19,821 nucleotides of DNA. Origin: a bacterium (GTDB lineage: Bacteria > Latescibacterota > Latescibacteria > Latescibacterales > Latescibacteraceae). A program made the translations under genes and the position numbers. Below the pieces are notes generated by a model. It had not been told where the DNA came from. It searched no databases and saw only the letters and a list, made by a program, of their open reading frames with translations. Numbering within the stretch: position 1 is the stretch's first letter; each line of letters opens with the position of its first letter. The DNA lies in assembly GCA_021372535.1 (NCBI GenBank), contig JAJFUH010000199.1, positions 1-19,821 on the forward strand, in the 5' to 3' direction. Positions 1 through 6,978 of the stretch are shown piece after piece.

Positions 1-369
1 TTGAGAGATAAAAACATGTTCGGTTCGTATGTATATTTCACCCGCCAGAAACCGGAAACGTTCGTTCCTGTCGAGGTTTTTATCAGCAAGCTGACGGGAG
101 GAAGAGCGAAAACATCGGAGGAGTTCATGGCTCTCGTCACATCTCCCGGTTTCGATTCGTCCACGTTGAAAGGGGTCGATATTGAGGGCAGTGATCCATG
201 GAAACATCCGCCTCTCGATATTTCCGATGTCCCGAAGTTTCAGTTGAATTACCTTTCGTTCGGAGACGAATTGGGCAAAATCGCTCTGAAGCTCACAGCG
301 ATGATTATTGTGTGTATCGGGCTCTTCTACCTGTCGTTCGTTTCGTTCATTCGCTATGATGTGAGGTGA
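1..369 (+). CDS. ABC-2 type transporter permease, C-terminal fragment (5' end outside window)
   Basis: Open from the first base to a TGA at 367-369. The TTG at position 1 has no visible ribosome site and is probably an internal Leu codon, so the gene begins upstream of the window. The 122 visible residues hold a soluble stretch and then one hydrophobic helix (about residues 97-116), ending in FIRYDVR. The next gene ends almost identically (FVKYDVR) with the same terminal-helix layout, so this is probably a paralogous permease of the same ABC exporter. Only 4 bases separate its stop from the next ATG, which implies one operon and a heteromeric membrane domain. The ATPase is not in view. Substrate unknown. 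Confidence 0.7.
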   Translation: MRDKNMFGSYVYFTRQKPETFVPVEVFISKLTGGRAKTSEEFMALVTSPGFDSSTLKGVDIEGSDPWKHPPLDISDVPKFQLNYLSFGDELGKIALKLTAMIIVCIGLFYLSFVSFIRYDVR

Positions 370-373
370 TTAT

Positions 374-1771
374 ATGCTGTCCACGGTCGTTATCCGCGAG
401 CTCAGGCATAATTTTCTGAGCCTGAGATTTTCCCTGGCGTTACTGATTACGGTGCTTGTGTTCGGTTTCGGCACGGTCGCATTCATGAAAAAATATTCGG
501 CACGTATGGATCAATATACGAAGTATCAGAATGAGCTGGAACGCGCCGCTCAACAAACAGCCGGTTCAAATTTCACTCAACTGGCGGTCAAAAAACAGGA
601 TTTCATCATGAAGCCCCGCAAGGACAGCTTCATAAGCAGCTCGTGGGAAAACCACATCCCCAACAGTATTCAATTCAGCGCCTACAATGTCTTTGGGTTC
701 GAGTCGCGCGCGGGAAGCAGCAATCCCTATCTCAATCTCACCCAGGAGCTTGAATGGTCGTTCATCGTGTCGATCATTCTCAGCTTCACCATGCTGATGC
801 TGAGCTTCGATTCGATATCCGGTGAGAAAGAGGCCCACACGCTTGCGCTGTCGCTGACGAATTCCGTGTCGAGGGGGACGCTCCTCATGGGCAAGTTCCT
901 CGCCACCGTCATGACTTCGATGGTCATGCTGGTTGCCGGTATCTGCCTGAGCCTGATCATGCTCCTGGTTTCCGGAACGTTCGACGTCTCTCTGTCAATC
1001 ATGGGAGAAGTTCTCGGCTTTATCTTCTTCAGCGGGGTATTCCTGGCCAGTATCGCCGCCTGCGGACTTTTTTCCTCGGTCATCGTGAAAAATTCCGATC
1101 TGAGCCTGCTCATCGCGCTCGTCCTGTGGGTGTTGTTTGTCGTGATCGTCCCGAATTCGGCGATTTTCTGGTCGCAGAACATCTTCCCTATCGATACATC
1201 GGATGCCGTCAACGAAAAAGTTCAGAGCGCCAGGGATGCCCTTGAAAAGAGTGGACGCGAGGGAAGATGGCAAATGATATTCGAACAACCATTTTATCCA
1301 TTCCATGAAGTTCGTGCAGACCATCAGACAAACCTGATGAACAGCGAAATGCAGCTGCGGAACGCATATTACCATGACATGTTCCGCCAGCTCGAACGAG
1401 CCCGCCTTCTGACCCTTATATCACCGGTCTCCCAGTACCAGTACCTGTGCGAGGCTGTGGTCGGCGGCGGATTCCTCCGGTTTCAAAGCGTATGGAACGG
1501 CCTCCACGTGTACCAGGCTCAGTTTCTCGCATTTTTCAAGGAAAAGGACGCCCAGGACACGGGAAGTCCCCACTGGTACAATCCCTACGAGGATGTCTCC
1601 ACAACGCGGAAACCGGTGAATTTCGGAGAAATACCCGTCTTCAATGAAAAGCCCGTATCTTTTGGCGAACGGTTTACTTTCGCGCGGACATATTTTGTGG
1701 TGATTGTCCTCTATACCGCCGTGGTGTTTTTTCTTACGTTTGCGCTGTTCGTGAAGTATGATGTCCGGTGA
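374..1771 (+). CDS. ABC-2 type transporter permease
   Basis: 465 residues. There is a membrane helix near the N-terminus (about 17-36), a large extracytoplasmic loop, a core of four helices (about 128-145, 172-195, 212-232, 240-262), a second large loop, and a last helix (about 443-462) before the FVKYDVR end. The segment after the second helix, FDSISGEKEAHTLALSL followed by SRGTLLMGKFLA, is the recognisable ABC-2 permease signature: an Ile-x-x-Glu-Lys-Glu coupling region, then Gly-Lys. The layout with long external loops resembles DUF3526-type permeases such as the NosY-like group. It is co-transcribed with the upstream permease fragment (4-base gap). Cargo cannot be inferred. No obvious regulator is adjacent. 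Confidence 0.8.
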   Translation: MLSTVVIRELRHNFLSLRFSLALLITVLVFGFGTVAFMKKYSARMDQYTKYQNELERAAQQTAGSNFTQLAVKKQDFIMKPRKDSFISSSWENHIPNSIQFSAYNVFGFESRAGSSNPYLNLTQELEWSFIVSIILSFTMLMLSFDSISGEKEAHTLALSLTNSVSRGTLLMGKFLATVMTSMVMLVAGICLSLIMLLVSGTFDVSLSIMGEVLGFIFFSGVFLASIAACGLFSSVIVKNSDLSLLIALVLWVLFVVIVPNSAIFWSQNIFPIDTSDAVNEKVQSARDALEKSGREGRWQMIFEQPFYPFHEVRADHQTNLMNSEMQLRNAYYHDMFRQLERARLLTLISPVSQYQYLCEAVVGGGFLRFQSVWNGLHVYQAQFLAFFKEKDAQDTGSPHWYNPYEDVSTTRKPVNFGEIPVFNEKPVSFGERFTFARTYFVVIVLYTAVVFFLTFALFVKYDVR

Positions 1772-2071
1772 TGTGAACGGGTTATGCAGCAAAAATGCCC
1801 GGTTGGATTTTTTAGTATCCGGTATGGTATTTCGTATTGCGGATGATATTGATTCTGTTTATGAATATATTCCTTTTCGTCTCAACCCTCTCCGCTTCAT
1901 GATTATTTCACCGTAAAACGCAATTTGCGCTTGCTTCACTCCCGTATGGACAATTATTTACATGCACGCCTGAACGAATTGCATCCCGGGCGCTCGAGGT
2001 CAATAATTGTTAACCGATGATCGTGCTGTCATCATACTTTTACCATTACAACGTATGGAGGGAAATCCACC
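1772..2071 (+). other. 300-bp intergenic region with inverted repeat and weak terminator candidate
   Basis: No convincing gene. Just after the permease stop, CGGG (1778-1781) and CCCG (1798-1801) could pair ahead of a T-run (about 1808-1813). The stem is short and the spacing to the T-run is 6 bases, so this is a weak terminator candidate. Further on, ACAATTATT (1950-1958) and its exact reverse complement AATAATTGT (2002-2010) form an inverted repeat that extends to 11 of 12 matches and flanks a GC-rich centre. It ends 61 bases before the YhcH-family start codon, so an operator or leader hairpin is possible. I see no clear promoter hexamers. Confidence 0.35.
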
Positions 2072-2524
2072 ATGATTCTCGACCGAATCGATAACGCCGC
2101 CCGGTATTATGCGCTGCATCCGGGTTTCAGACCGGCATTCGAACACCTCAAAACACTGAACCTCCCCGCGCTAGAGGATGGCCGTCACGAGGTGGACGGC
2201 GACCGTGTGTTCATGATCCTCATGCACCGTCGCGGAAAAGGGACGGATAACACGAAGCTCGAATCCCATATGCGCTATATCGACGTTCAATGTACCATTT
2301 CGGGCACCGATCTGGTCGGCTGGAAAAATCTTGCCGAGTGCGCCGCCGGGGGACAGGGCTACAACGGGGAGAAGGATGTAGAATTTTACCCCGGAAAATC
2401 CGATGTCTGGATCAAGACTCCTCCGGGGACCTTTGCGGTGTTCTTCCCCGAGGATGTCCATGCGCCTCTCGGCTCGGAAGACGACCTTTTCAAGGTTGTC
2501 ATCAAAATCGCCGTCGACTGGTGA
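2072..2524 (+). CDS. YhcH/YjgK/YiaL family protein (EbgC-like cupin fold)
   Basis: 150 residues, the usual length for this family of small beta-barrel proteins, which includes the beta subunit of evolved beta-galactosidase (EbgC) and YiaL. The family signature is clear: E64-S-H66 followed by MRYIDVQ, and the later FFPEDVHAPL block with H130. The Glu/His residues of these blocks line the barrel cavity and bind metal in family members. The start ATG has a strong ribosome site GGAGGGA at 2057-2063. Members are associated with sugar-acid or sialic-acid catabolism, but no such enzymes flank it here, so the substrate is open. A DedA gene follows on the same strand after 63 bases. Confidence 0.87.
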   Translation: MILDRIDNAARYYALHPGFRPAFEHLKTLNLPALEDGRHEVDGDRVFMILMHRRGKGTDNTKLESHMRYIDVQCTISGTDLVGWKNLAECAAGGQGYNGEKDVEFYPGKSDVWIKTPPGTFAVFFPEDVHAPLGSEDDLFKVVIKIAVDW

Positions 2525-2587
2525 TGTTTATGGGGAAGTATCGGCAGGAGGATTATGATTTTTCCGGAAAAAGGATGAGGCGCCGAT

Positions 2588-3181
2588 ATGACGCTTGAAG
2601 CGATTGTGACCGCTTACGGGTATCCCGCTCTTTTTGCCGGTGTGTTTCTCGAAGGTGAAACTGTTCTCATTATCGGCGGTTTCATGGCGCATCGCGGATA
2701 CCTGAACCTGCCGCTCGTTATCGGCGCATCGTTTCTGGGAGCGTTTTTGTATACCCAGTTATTTTTCTTTCTGGGGCGAAGAGGAAAAAGCTCGTTTATC
2801 GAGCGGAAACCAAGCCGTCAGCTCCGGGCGCAGAAGATACAAAAGCTCCTTGAACAGTATCAGACTTCAACGGTTATCGGATTCCGATTTCTCTACGGGC
2901 TCAGGACAATAACGCCTTTCATAATTGGCATGAGCGGATACAATCCCCGGCGGTTCATGGTGTTGAACGCTCTCGGAACGATTCCATGGGCTGTCATTTA
3001 CGGTGTCGTGGGGTTCCTGTTCGGTCAATTTCTGGAGACGGTGCTCGCTGATGTGAAGAAATACGAGATGTGGATTTTTCTGGCGCTTGCCATTGCGGGA
3101 TTTGTGGTTTGGCTGATCTATAGAATACGGCTGAAGCATCGTATCCGTACATATGATTCCACACTGTTTCAAAGACTGTAA
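2588..3181 (+). CDS. DedA family membrane protein (VTT/SNARE-associated domain)
   Basis: 197 residues. N-terminal hydrophobic segments contain the acidic FLEGETVLIIGG motif, followed by the basic FLGRRGK turn. The second hallmark, GFRFLYGLRTITPFIIGMSG, matches the DedA RF-x-x-G-x-R-T-x-x-P block, with Tyr where Pro is commonest. A C-terminal hydrophobic helix is followed by a basic tail (YRIRLKHRIR). DedA proteins are inner-membrane proteins; characterised members flip or scramble undecaprenyl phosphate or phospholipids and affect pH and drug tolerance. GAGG at 2577-2580 lies 7 bases before the ATG. A 7-bp hairpin after the stop may terminate it. Exact role here unknown. Confidence 0.86.
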   Translation: MTLEAIVTAYGYPALFAGVFLEGETVLIIGGFMAHRGYLNLPLVIGASFLGAFLYTQLFFFLGRRGKSSFIERKPSRQLRAQKIQKLLEQYQTSTVIGFRFLYGLRTITPFIIGMSGYNPRRFMVLNALGTIPWAVIYGVVGFLFGQFLETVLADVKKYEMWIFLALAIAGFVVWLIYRIRLKHRIRTYDSTLFQRL

Positions 3182-3194
3182 TTTTTTGTTAATT

Positions 3195-3220
3195 AATCCG
3201 GTCTTACCCGGATTTATTAC
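3195..3220 (+). terminator. Candidate intrinsic terminator after the DedA gene
   Basis: AATCCGG (3195-3201) pairs perfectly with CCGGATT (3208-3214) around a 6-base loop. A T/A-rich but interrupted tail (TATTAC) follows, and the hairpin lies 14 bases after the DedA stop. The lack of a clean T-run lowers confidence. The same stem sequence is part of a longer-range inverted repeat (see the repeat entry at 3192-3470). Confidence 0.45.
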
Positions 3221-3221
3221 T

Positions 3222-3269
3222 ATATTTCACCACAAAGACACAAAGACACGAAGAAGCATAATAAACTAT
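3222..3269 (+). repeat. Dispersed repeat, CACRRAGA-periodic family, copy 1
   Basis: A 48-base unit that begins ATATTTCACCACAAAGACAC and continues with an 8-base period (CACAAAGA, CACAAAGA, CACGAAGA). It matches the unit at 3531-3578 at 44 of 48 positions. A short inverted partner, TCTTTGTGG, occurs at 3491-3499 against CCACAAAGA at 3230-3238. It is non-coding. Confidence 0.8.
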
Positions 3270-3325
3270 GCAAGTTAATCAATTTATGCATAAAACGCAT
3301 GAATGAAGCATTATGCATTTTATCG

Positions 3326-3421
3326 TGTCATTCCCGTGAAAACGGGAATCCATAATATCATATTCATGACATAGCGATTGTAAAACTGTATTCCCAATTC
3401 ACTTTGTCCCTGGGAATGACA
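3326..3421. repeat. MITE-like element bounded by TGTCATTCCC inverted repeats
   Basis: TGTCATTCCC (3326-3335) and its exact reverse complement GGGAATGACA (3412-3421) bound a 96-base element. Inside the left end is a perfect hairpin, ATTCCCGT (3330-3337) with ACGGGAAT (3342-3349) and a GAAA loop. The right end has its own stem, ATTCCCA (3390-3396) with TGGGAAT (3411-3417). Read on the minus strand the left end gives the peptide WIPVFTGMT, close to the WIPAFAGMT tag often seen in spurious ORFs annotated across this kind of repeat. It resembles the ATTCCC-type (dRS3-like) repeats known from other bacteria. No transposase is present. Confidence 0.7.
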
Positions 3422-3530
3422 ATTCTTGTACAATACATGAGTTAATAGAAGCTCATTAACCCGGATTAATCTGAAAATAATTTTTATCCTTCTTTGTGGC
3501 CATGGATGGTCATGGAGATTATTCATGATA

Positions 3531-3578
3531 ATATTTCACCACAAAGACACAAAGGCGCAAAGAAGCATAATAGACTAT
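3531..3578 (+). repeat. Dispersed repeat, CACRRAGA-periodic family, copy 2
   Basis: Second 48-base copy, 44 of 48 identical to 3222-3269 and in the same orientation. All four differences are transitions, three of them within positions 25-29 of the unit (3555-3559) and one near the end. Unlike copy 1 it has no inverted partner downstream before the peptidase gene. It shares its first bases (CCACAAAGACAC) and 8-base period with copy 1, and the pattern with the element at 9372-9495. Confidence 0.8.
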
Positions 3579-3724
3579 TAATACTATATTTATTGATAAT
3601 AAACCATCCAGATCAAAAAAGATATGAAAACAAATCCGCGATAATCCATCCGATCCGTGAAAATCCATGTTCTATTAAAATTTGTGGATGGATCGGGCTG
3701 AGGACTTCATATTGGCAGTTTTTT

Positions 3725-3730
3725 GAGGGA
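3725..3730 (+). promoter_or_regulatory. Ribosome binding site that fixes the M28 peptidase start
   Basis: GAGGGA lies 7 bases before the ATG at 3738. An in-frame TTG at 3723 overlaps this site and would put five extra residues before the Tat motif, so ATG 3738 is the better start. Confidence 0.75.
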
Positions 3731-3737
3731 TACAGGT

Positions 3738-4970
3738 ATGAAAAGACGGGATTTTCTTACAGTATCGGCACAGTCAGCGTTTATAGCTCAACTTGCATCG
3801 GGATGTTCGCTGACGAGATCGATGCGAGGCAGCCGGCACCTCGTGGATACACCTGAAAAACGCGCCGGATATCTCGAAGAAATGCTCGAAAAACTCTGCA
3901 CCGATATCGGTCCACATCCTATCGGCAGTCCTCAGTATGATCAGGCCGCCAGAATTGTATGGAAGGAGATGAAGCGGTCGCTCCCGGTTGTCGGGATGGA
4001 TACCTTTACCTTCGAGCGATGGGTGCTCAGCGGCGATCCTGAATTATTTGTCGGCGGCGCAAAACTCGATGCCTATATCTGCCACGGAACATCGGGGACG
4101 CCTCCGGAGGGCATTACGGGATTCGTGAAACGGATCGACGAGGACGGAATTCCCTATGGAGTCGTTGACAGATCCACCGGGGAAATTCGGGCATATATTA
4201 TCGATGCGCGGTATGATAAGGCGGTTCCGCTGCCGTATTACAGTTTCGGGAAACCGGTGAAATGCCTGCCCGCGTTCAACATTGGCAAAACGGACATCCC
4301 TGTTATCGAAAAAGCCATTGAAGCGAAAATCCCGGTACGAATGAAGGCGATTGTCGAATTTATCCCGGTTACACCAACCGCGAATGTCGCCGGCATGCTT
4401 CCCGGTAACAGAAGAGAAGAGATTCTGTTTATCGCGCATCTCGATACAGTCTACAACAGCCAGGGTGCGAACGACAACACCGCATCGCTCATCATCATGC
4501 TCATGCTTGCCCATGCGTTTACGGGGACACGGCCTGAAAAAACGCTGAGGTTTCTTGCAACCACCGGCGAGGAATACAACAAGCTCGGAGCTGTTAATTA
4601 TGCTGAGAAACGCAGGAAGGATGGGAGCCTCCGTGATATACGGTACATCGTCAATTTCGATTCCCTGACATGGGGTACCACCCTGAAGATTTACACGGAG
4701 GACGATGAACTCCGCTCGTTGATCGGTGCAATCGACCGCGAGCTCGACCTGCCGGGAACCCCCGAACTGAACGACAGCGACGGTTTCCAGCTCGATGCGC
4801 GGCCATTCCGTGAGACCGGGGCACGGGCGATGTATGTGAACAGCATCGGCTACCCCAATACCCTTGTCTGGCACCGTCCCGAGGATGTCCCCGACACTGT
4901 GCCGGTCGAGTGCATGGAAACGGGTTTTCGTATGTTCAGCGAATATATCAACCGTGTCATGAAAATGTAA
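3738..4970 (+). CDS. Tat-exported M28 family metallopeptidase
   Basis: 410 residues from ATG 3738. The N-terminus has a twin-arginine signal, MKRRDFLTVSAQ, followed by a hydrophobic stretch ending LASGC; Cys23 might be lipidated, though the lipobox is imperfect. The C-terminal half shows the full M28 di-zinc set: H234 and D236 in HLDT, bridging D246 in GANDN, catalytic and ligand E278-E279 in TGEEYN, D308 in NFDS, and H379 in WHRPEDV. An aminopeptidase or related amide hydrolase acting outside the cytoplasmic membrane is expected. Between signal and catalytic core lies a roughly 200-residue region whose middle (from about residue 110) may be an inserted domain. It heads a co-directional set with two ThuA-like proteins and a symporter, which suggests scavenging of an amide- or peptide-containing substrate. 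Substrate not determined. Confidence 0.87.
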   Translation: MKRRDFLTVSAQSAFIAQLASGCSLTRSMRGSRHLVDTPEKRAGYLEEMLEKLCTDIGPHPIGSPQYDQAARIVWKEMKRSLPVVGMDTFTFERWVLSGDPELFVGGAKLDAYICHGTSGTPPEGITGFVKRIDEDGIPYGVVDRSTGEIRAYIIDARYDKAVPLPYYSFGKPVKCLPAFNIGKTDIPVIEKAIEAKIPVRMKAIVEFIPVTPTANVAGMLPGNRREEILFIAHLDTVYNSQGANDNTASLIIMLMLAHAFTGTRPEKTLRFLATTGEEYNKLGAVNYAEKRRKDGSLRDIRYIVNFDSLTWGTTLKIYTEDDELRSLIGAIDRELDLPGTPELNDSDGFQLDARPFRETGARAMYVNSIGYPNTLVWHRPEDVPDTVPVECMETGFRMFSEYINRVMKM

Positions 4971-5048
4971 AAAATGAATGCAGACCATGAAACAATGAAT
5001 CCATCTGAAGCGAAACCCGAATATTTTCGACGGAAGGAAGGATAGACA

Positions 5049-5891
5049 ATGTCGGGAAATGCTATTTCACGGCGGAGAATGCTCAAAACGACGGCTGCAT
5101 CGCTTGCCGCCGGGACGGCATCTGTCAAGCCGCTGTTTGCTGCGCAGAAAGCCCCGGGAGAGACCAGGGTTCTCTTTCTTGTCGGTGATTACTACCATAA
5201 CGCCAACACCCAGGAATACCACTGGCGGGAGGTTCTTGGGCCGACCGGATGGCGGCTCATGTTCGCCCAGTCTCCTGATTTCATCACTCCCGGTGTTCTC
5301 GATGATACCGATCTTTTTGTTCTCTGCCGATATGCCACCGCGACTCAGACCATCAACCTGTCGCTCGGATGGTCGCCCGATAAGATTATCGAAAAACGGC
5401 CCGCTCCTCCCGCTTTCATGACGCCGGAGTTCGAAAATGCCATTGTCGGGCGTGTCAACCGGGGCATGGGACTGCTATCGATTCACTGCTCGATATGGAA
5501 CCCGGAAAGCAAAAAATACCTCGACCTGCTCGGAGTCGAAAAACCGGTCATGCACGGCCCGGTTGTGCCCGCGACCGTATACGACCTCAACCAGAGCCAT
5601 CCCGTAACGAAAGGTATCGAGCCGTTCGATACGGGCGAGGACGAGGTTTTCGATGCCGTCATGAAGCCCGGGCAGTTCACACCCCTGTTCAGGTCGAAAC
5701 AGGAAAATCCTGCGCGGGACGCCATAGGCGGGTGGTGCCGCGAGGCCGGCAGCGGACGTGTGGTTGCTCTTATGCCGGGACACACGCCGGGACCGTACCA
5801 GAAGAAACCGTTCAAGGAAATCATGTGGCGGTCGGCGCACTGGGCGCTGAAACGGGATATTCCGCCGTCCGGTATCAGGGAGGGGTATTGA
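5049..5891 (+). CDS. Tat-exported ThuA-like domain protein, paralogue 1
   Basis: 280 residues with an AGGAAGGA ribosome site just upstream. The N-terminus MSGNAISRRRMLKTTAASLAAG is a twin-arginine signal with likely cleavage near residue 32 (FAA). The rest is a ThuA-like fold (class I glutamine-amidotransferase-like): first strand VLFLVGDYYHN (41-51), a turn with RGMGLLSIHCSIW (138-150) where the amidotransferase nucleophile elbow would be, MHGPV (168-172), HPVTKGIEPFD (184-194), and GSGRVVALMPGHT (234-246). H146-C147 are shared with the next gene. ThuA proteins are linked to trehalose and other sugar use, but the reaction is poorly defined. The gene lies 78 bases after the peptidase and 166 bases before its paralogue. 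Confidence 0.85.
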   Translation: MSGNAISRRRMLKTTAASLAAGTASVKPLFAAQKAPGETRVLFLVGDYYHNANTQEYHWREVLGPTGWRLMFAQSPDFITPGVLDDTDLFVLCRYATATQTINLSLGWSPDKIIEKRPAPPAFMTPEFENAIVGRVNRGMGLLSIHCSIWNPESKKYLDLLGVEKPVMHGPVVPATVYDLNQSHPVTKGIEPFDTGEDEVFDAVMKPGQFTPLFRSKQENPARDAIGGWCREAGSGRVVALMPGHTPGPYQKKPFKEIMWRSAHWALKRDIPPSGIREGY

Positions 5892-6042
5892 TACGGGAGC
5901 GGGGCAACACGACTCGGATGCCGATCCGCTCAGTGGGGATACTATGTCAAGCATTCATATGAATTTGCTGATAGAAGACTTACGGGAAATACGGTATATT
6001 GAATACGGTTGACAGGGAGAGAACCATACACAGCATTCATAC

Positions 6043-6049
6043 AGAAAGG
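6043..6049 (+). promoter_or_regulatory. Ribosome binding site that fixes the second ThuA start
   Basis: AGAAAGG lies 8 bases before ATG 6058. The upstream in-frame GTG at 6049 overlaps this site, so it is unlikely to be the start. Confidence 0.65.
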
Positions 6050-6057
6050 TGATATGT

Positions 6058-6876
6058 ATGCAATCTGAGAAAAGACCAAACCGCCGTACCGCGCTCAAAA
6101 CGGGCCTGGCAACGGTTGCTGCGGGATTCACCGTAACGAAACGGACTCATGCCGCTCCGAGACCCAAGGCGAAAGGCGAAACCAAGGTGGTGTATCTCGG
6201 CGGCGACCAGCTTCACAACGGTCTCGGACAAAGCCAGTCGCTCCGGGGCGTTTTCGGTAAAGCGGGCTGGCGGTTCCTGTGGACTACCGATGCCCGTTAT
6301 GTGACGCCCGCGTTGATAAGCGATGCCGATCTCCTCATCATTACCCGCTGGGGCGGACCGATCGAGGGATGGTGTCCCGACCCGATCATGGAAACGCCGC
6401 CGTCCGGTGACGGGTATATGAGCGATGAGCTTGAAGCGGCGATCATCGACAATGTCAAAAACCGCGGAATGGGTTTCATGGGCCTCCACTGCACCATCTG
6501 GACACCGGACAAGCCGAAATTCATGGAACTGCTTGGAATCAAGCCCATGATGCACGGCCCCGTGCAGACCGTTCACATGCATAACTTCAATCAGGAACAT
6601 CCCATTACGCAGGGTATCGAGGATTTCGATCTCCCGCTCGATGAAAATTTCGGCGTTGAGCTCATAAACGAAAAGGCGGTAAAGCTCTATGAAACGACCG
6701 GTTTCGAGGACAAACGTCACGACATAGCCGGGTGGTGTCTTGAAAACGGCAACGGCCGTATCGTTGGACTTGCCGCCGGACATACCTATACTTCCTGGAG
6801 GCATCCGGAGTATCAGAAGCTTTACTGGCGCGGCGCTCACTGGGCAATGAAACGCGATATTCCGCCGTTCGGATGA
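6058..6876 (+). CDS. Tat-exported ThuA-like domain protein, paralogue 2
   Basis: 272 residues from ATG 6058. The N-terminus MQSEKRPNRRTALKTGLATVAAG is a twin-arginine type signal, with cleavage probably near HAA (31-33). It is colinear with paralogue 1 throughout: VVYLGGDQLHN (44-54), RGMGFMGLHCTIW (136-148), MMHGPV (164-169), HPITQGIEDFD (181-191), GNGRIVGLAAGHT (231-243) and HWAMKRDIPPFG (261-272) at the very end. H144-C145 match H146-C147 of the first copy. The two are an old tandem duplication: motifs are kept but much of the intervening sequence has diverged, so they may have different substrates or form a heterodimer. A symporter gene follows after 102 bases. ThuA-type fold is confident; biochemical function is not. 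Confidence 0.85.
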   Translation: MQSEKRPNRRTALKTGLATVAAGFTVTKRTHAAPRPKAKGETKVVYLGGDQLHNGLGQSQSLRGVFGKAGWRFLWTTDARYVTPALISDADLLIITRWGGPIEGWCPDPIMETPPSGDGYMSDELEAAIIDNVKNRGMGFMGLHCTIWTPDKPKFMELLGIKPMMHGPVQTVHMHNFNQEHPITQGIEDFDLPLDENFGVELINEKAVKLYETTGFEDKRHDIAGWCLENGNGRIVGLAAGHTYTSWRHPEYQKLYWRGAHWAMKRDIPPFG

Positions 6877-6978
6877 AACATCGTTGTCGTTCAATCGTCC
6901 GGTAGATGATATAATCTGATTGTAATATGAGCGGGTTTGTGTCTCAGCGTGAAAACGCCGAAAGGGATTTTACGGATC

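Larger units (their letters stand above)
3192..3470. repeat. Outer 10-bp inverted repeat bounding a short-repeat mosaic
   Basis: ATTAATCCGG at 3192-3201 recurs exactly inverted as CCGGATTAAT at 3461-3470. Nested inside are an 8-base-periodic CACAAAGA copy (3222-3269), a perfect palindrome TTTATGCATAAA (3283-3294) and a TGTCATTCCC-bounded element (3326-3421). The nesting suggests successive insertion of small non-autonomous elements. A 10-bp match alone could also arise by chance in AT-rich DNA. Confidence 0.4.
3182..3737 (+). other. 556-bp non-coding, repeat-rich intergenic region
   Basis: AT-rich compared with the flanking genes and without a believable gene. It holds the terminator candidate, two 48-base direct repeats, the TGTCATTCCC element and the outer inverted repeat listed separately. 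From about 3634 to 3668 there is a fourth pattern, repeated short AATCCRYG/ATCCATCC words. ATCCATCC (3644-3651) is matched inverted by GGATGGAT (3686-3693). The promoter of the downstream peptidase cluster should lie here, but I cannot identify hexamers with confidence. Confidence 0.65.

Noticed and set aside
2524-2598. 24-codon frame overlapping the YhcH stop (TGATG)
   Set aside because: Very short and basic, and it overlaps the DedA start; the overlap could allow coupling but no independent evidence supports a peptide.
3320-3526. 68-codon minus-strand frame
   Set aside because: It lies wholly inside the repeat mosaic and ends in the typical WIPxFxGMT tag from the TGTCATTCCC element.
3222-3578. 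CRISPR array
   Set aside because: Only two units about 260 bases apart with unlike intervening sequence and no cas genes; dispersed repeats explain it better.
4044-4988. 314-codon antisense frame opposite the M28 peptidase
   Set aside because: Opposite strand of a gene with complete catalytic residues; His/Arg/Cys-rich translation with no domain, a codon-bias shadow.
6009-6037. TTGACA as a -35 element before the second ThuA gene
   Set aside because: No -10-like hexamer at 16-18 bases, and the start point would fall on the ribosome site.
6037-6894. 285-codon antisense frame opposite the second ThuA gene
   Set aside because: Shadow of a well-supported gene, with no signature of its own.
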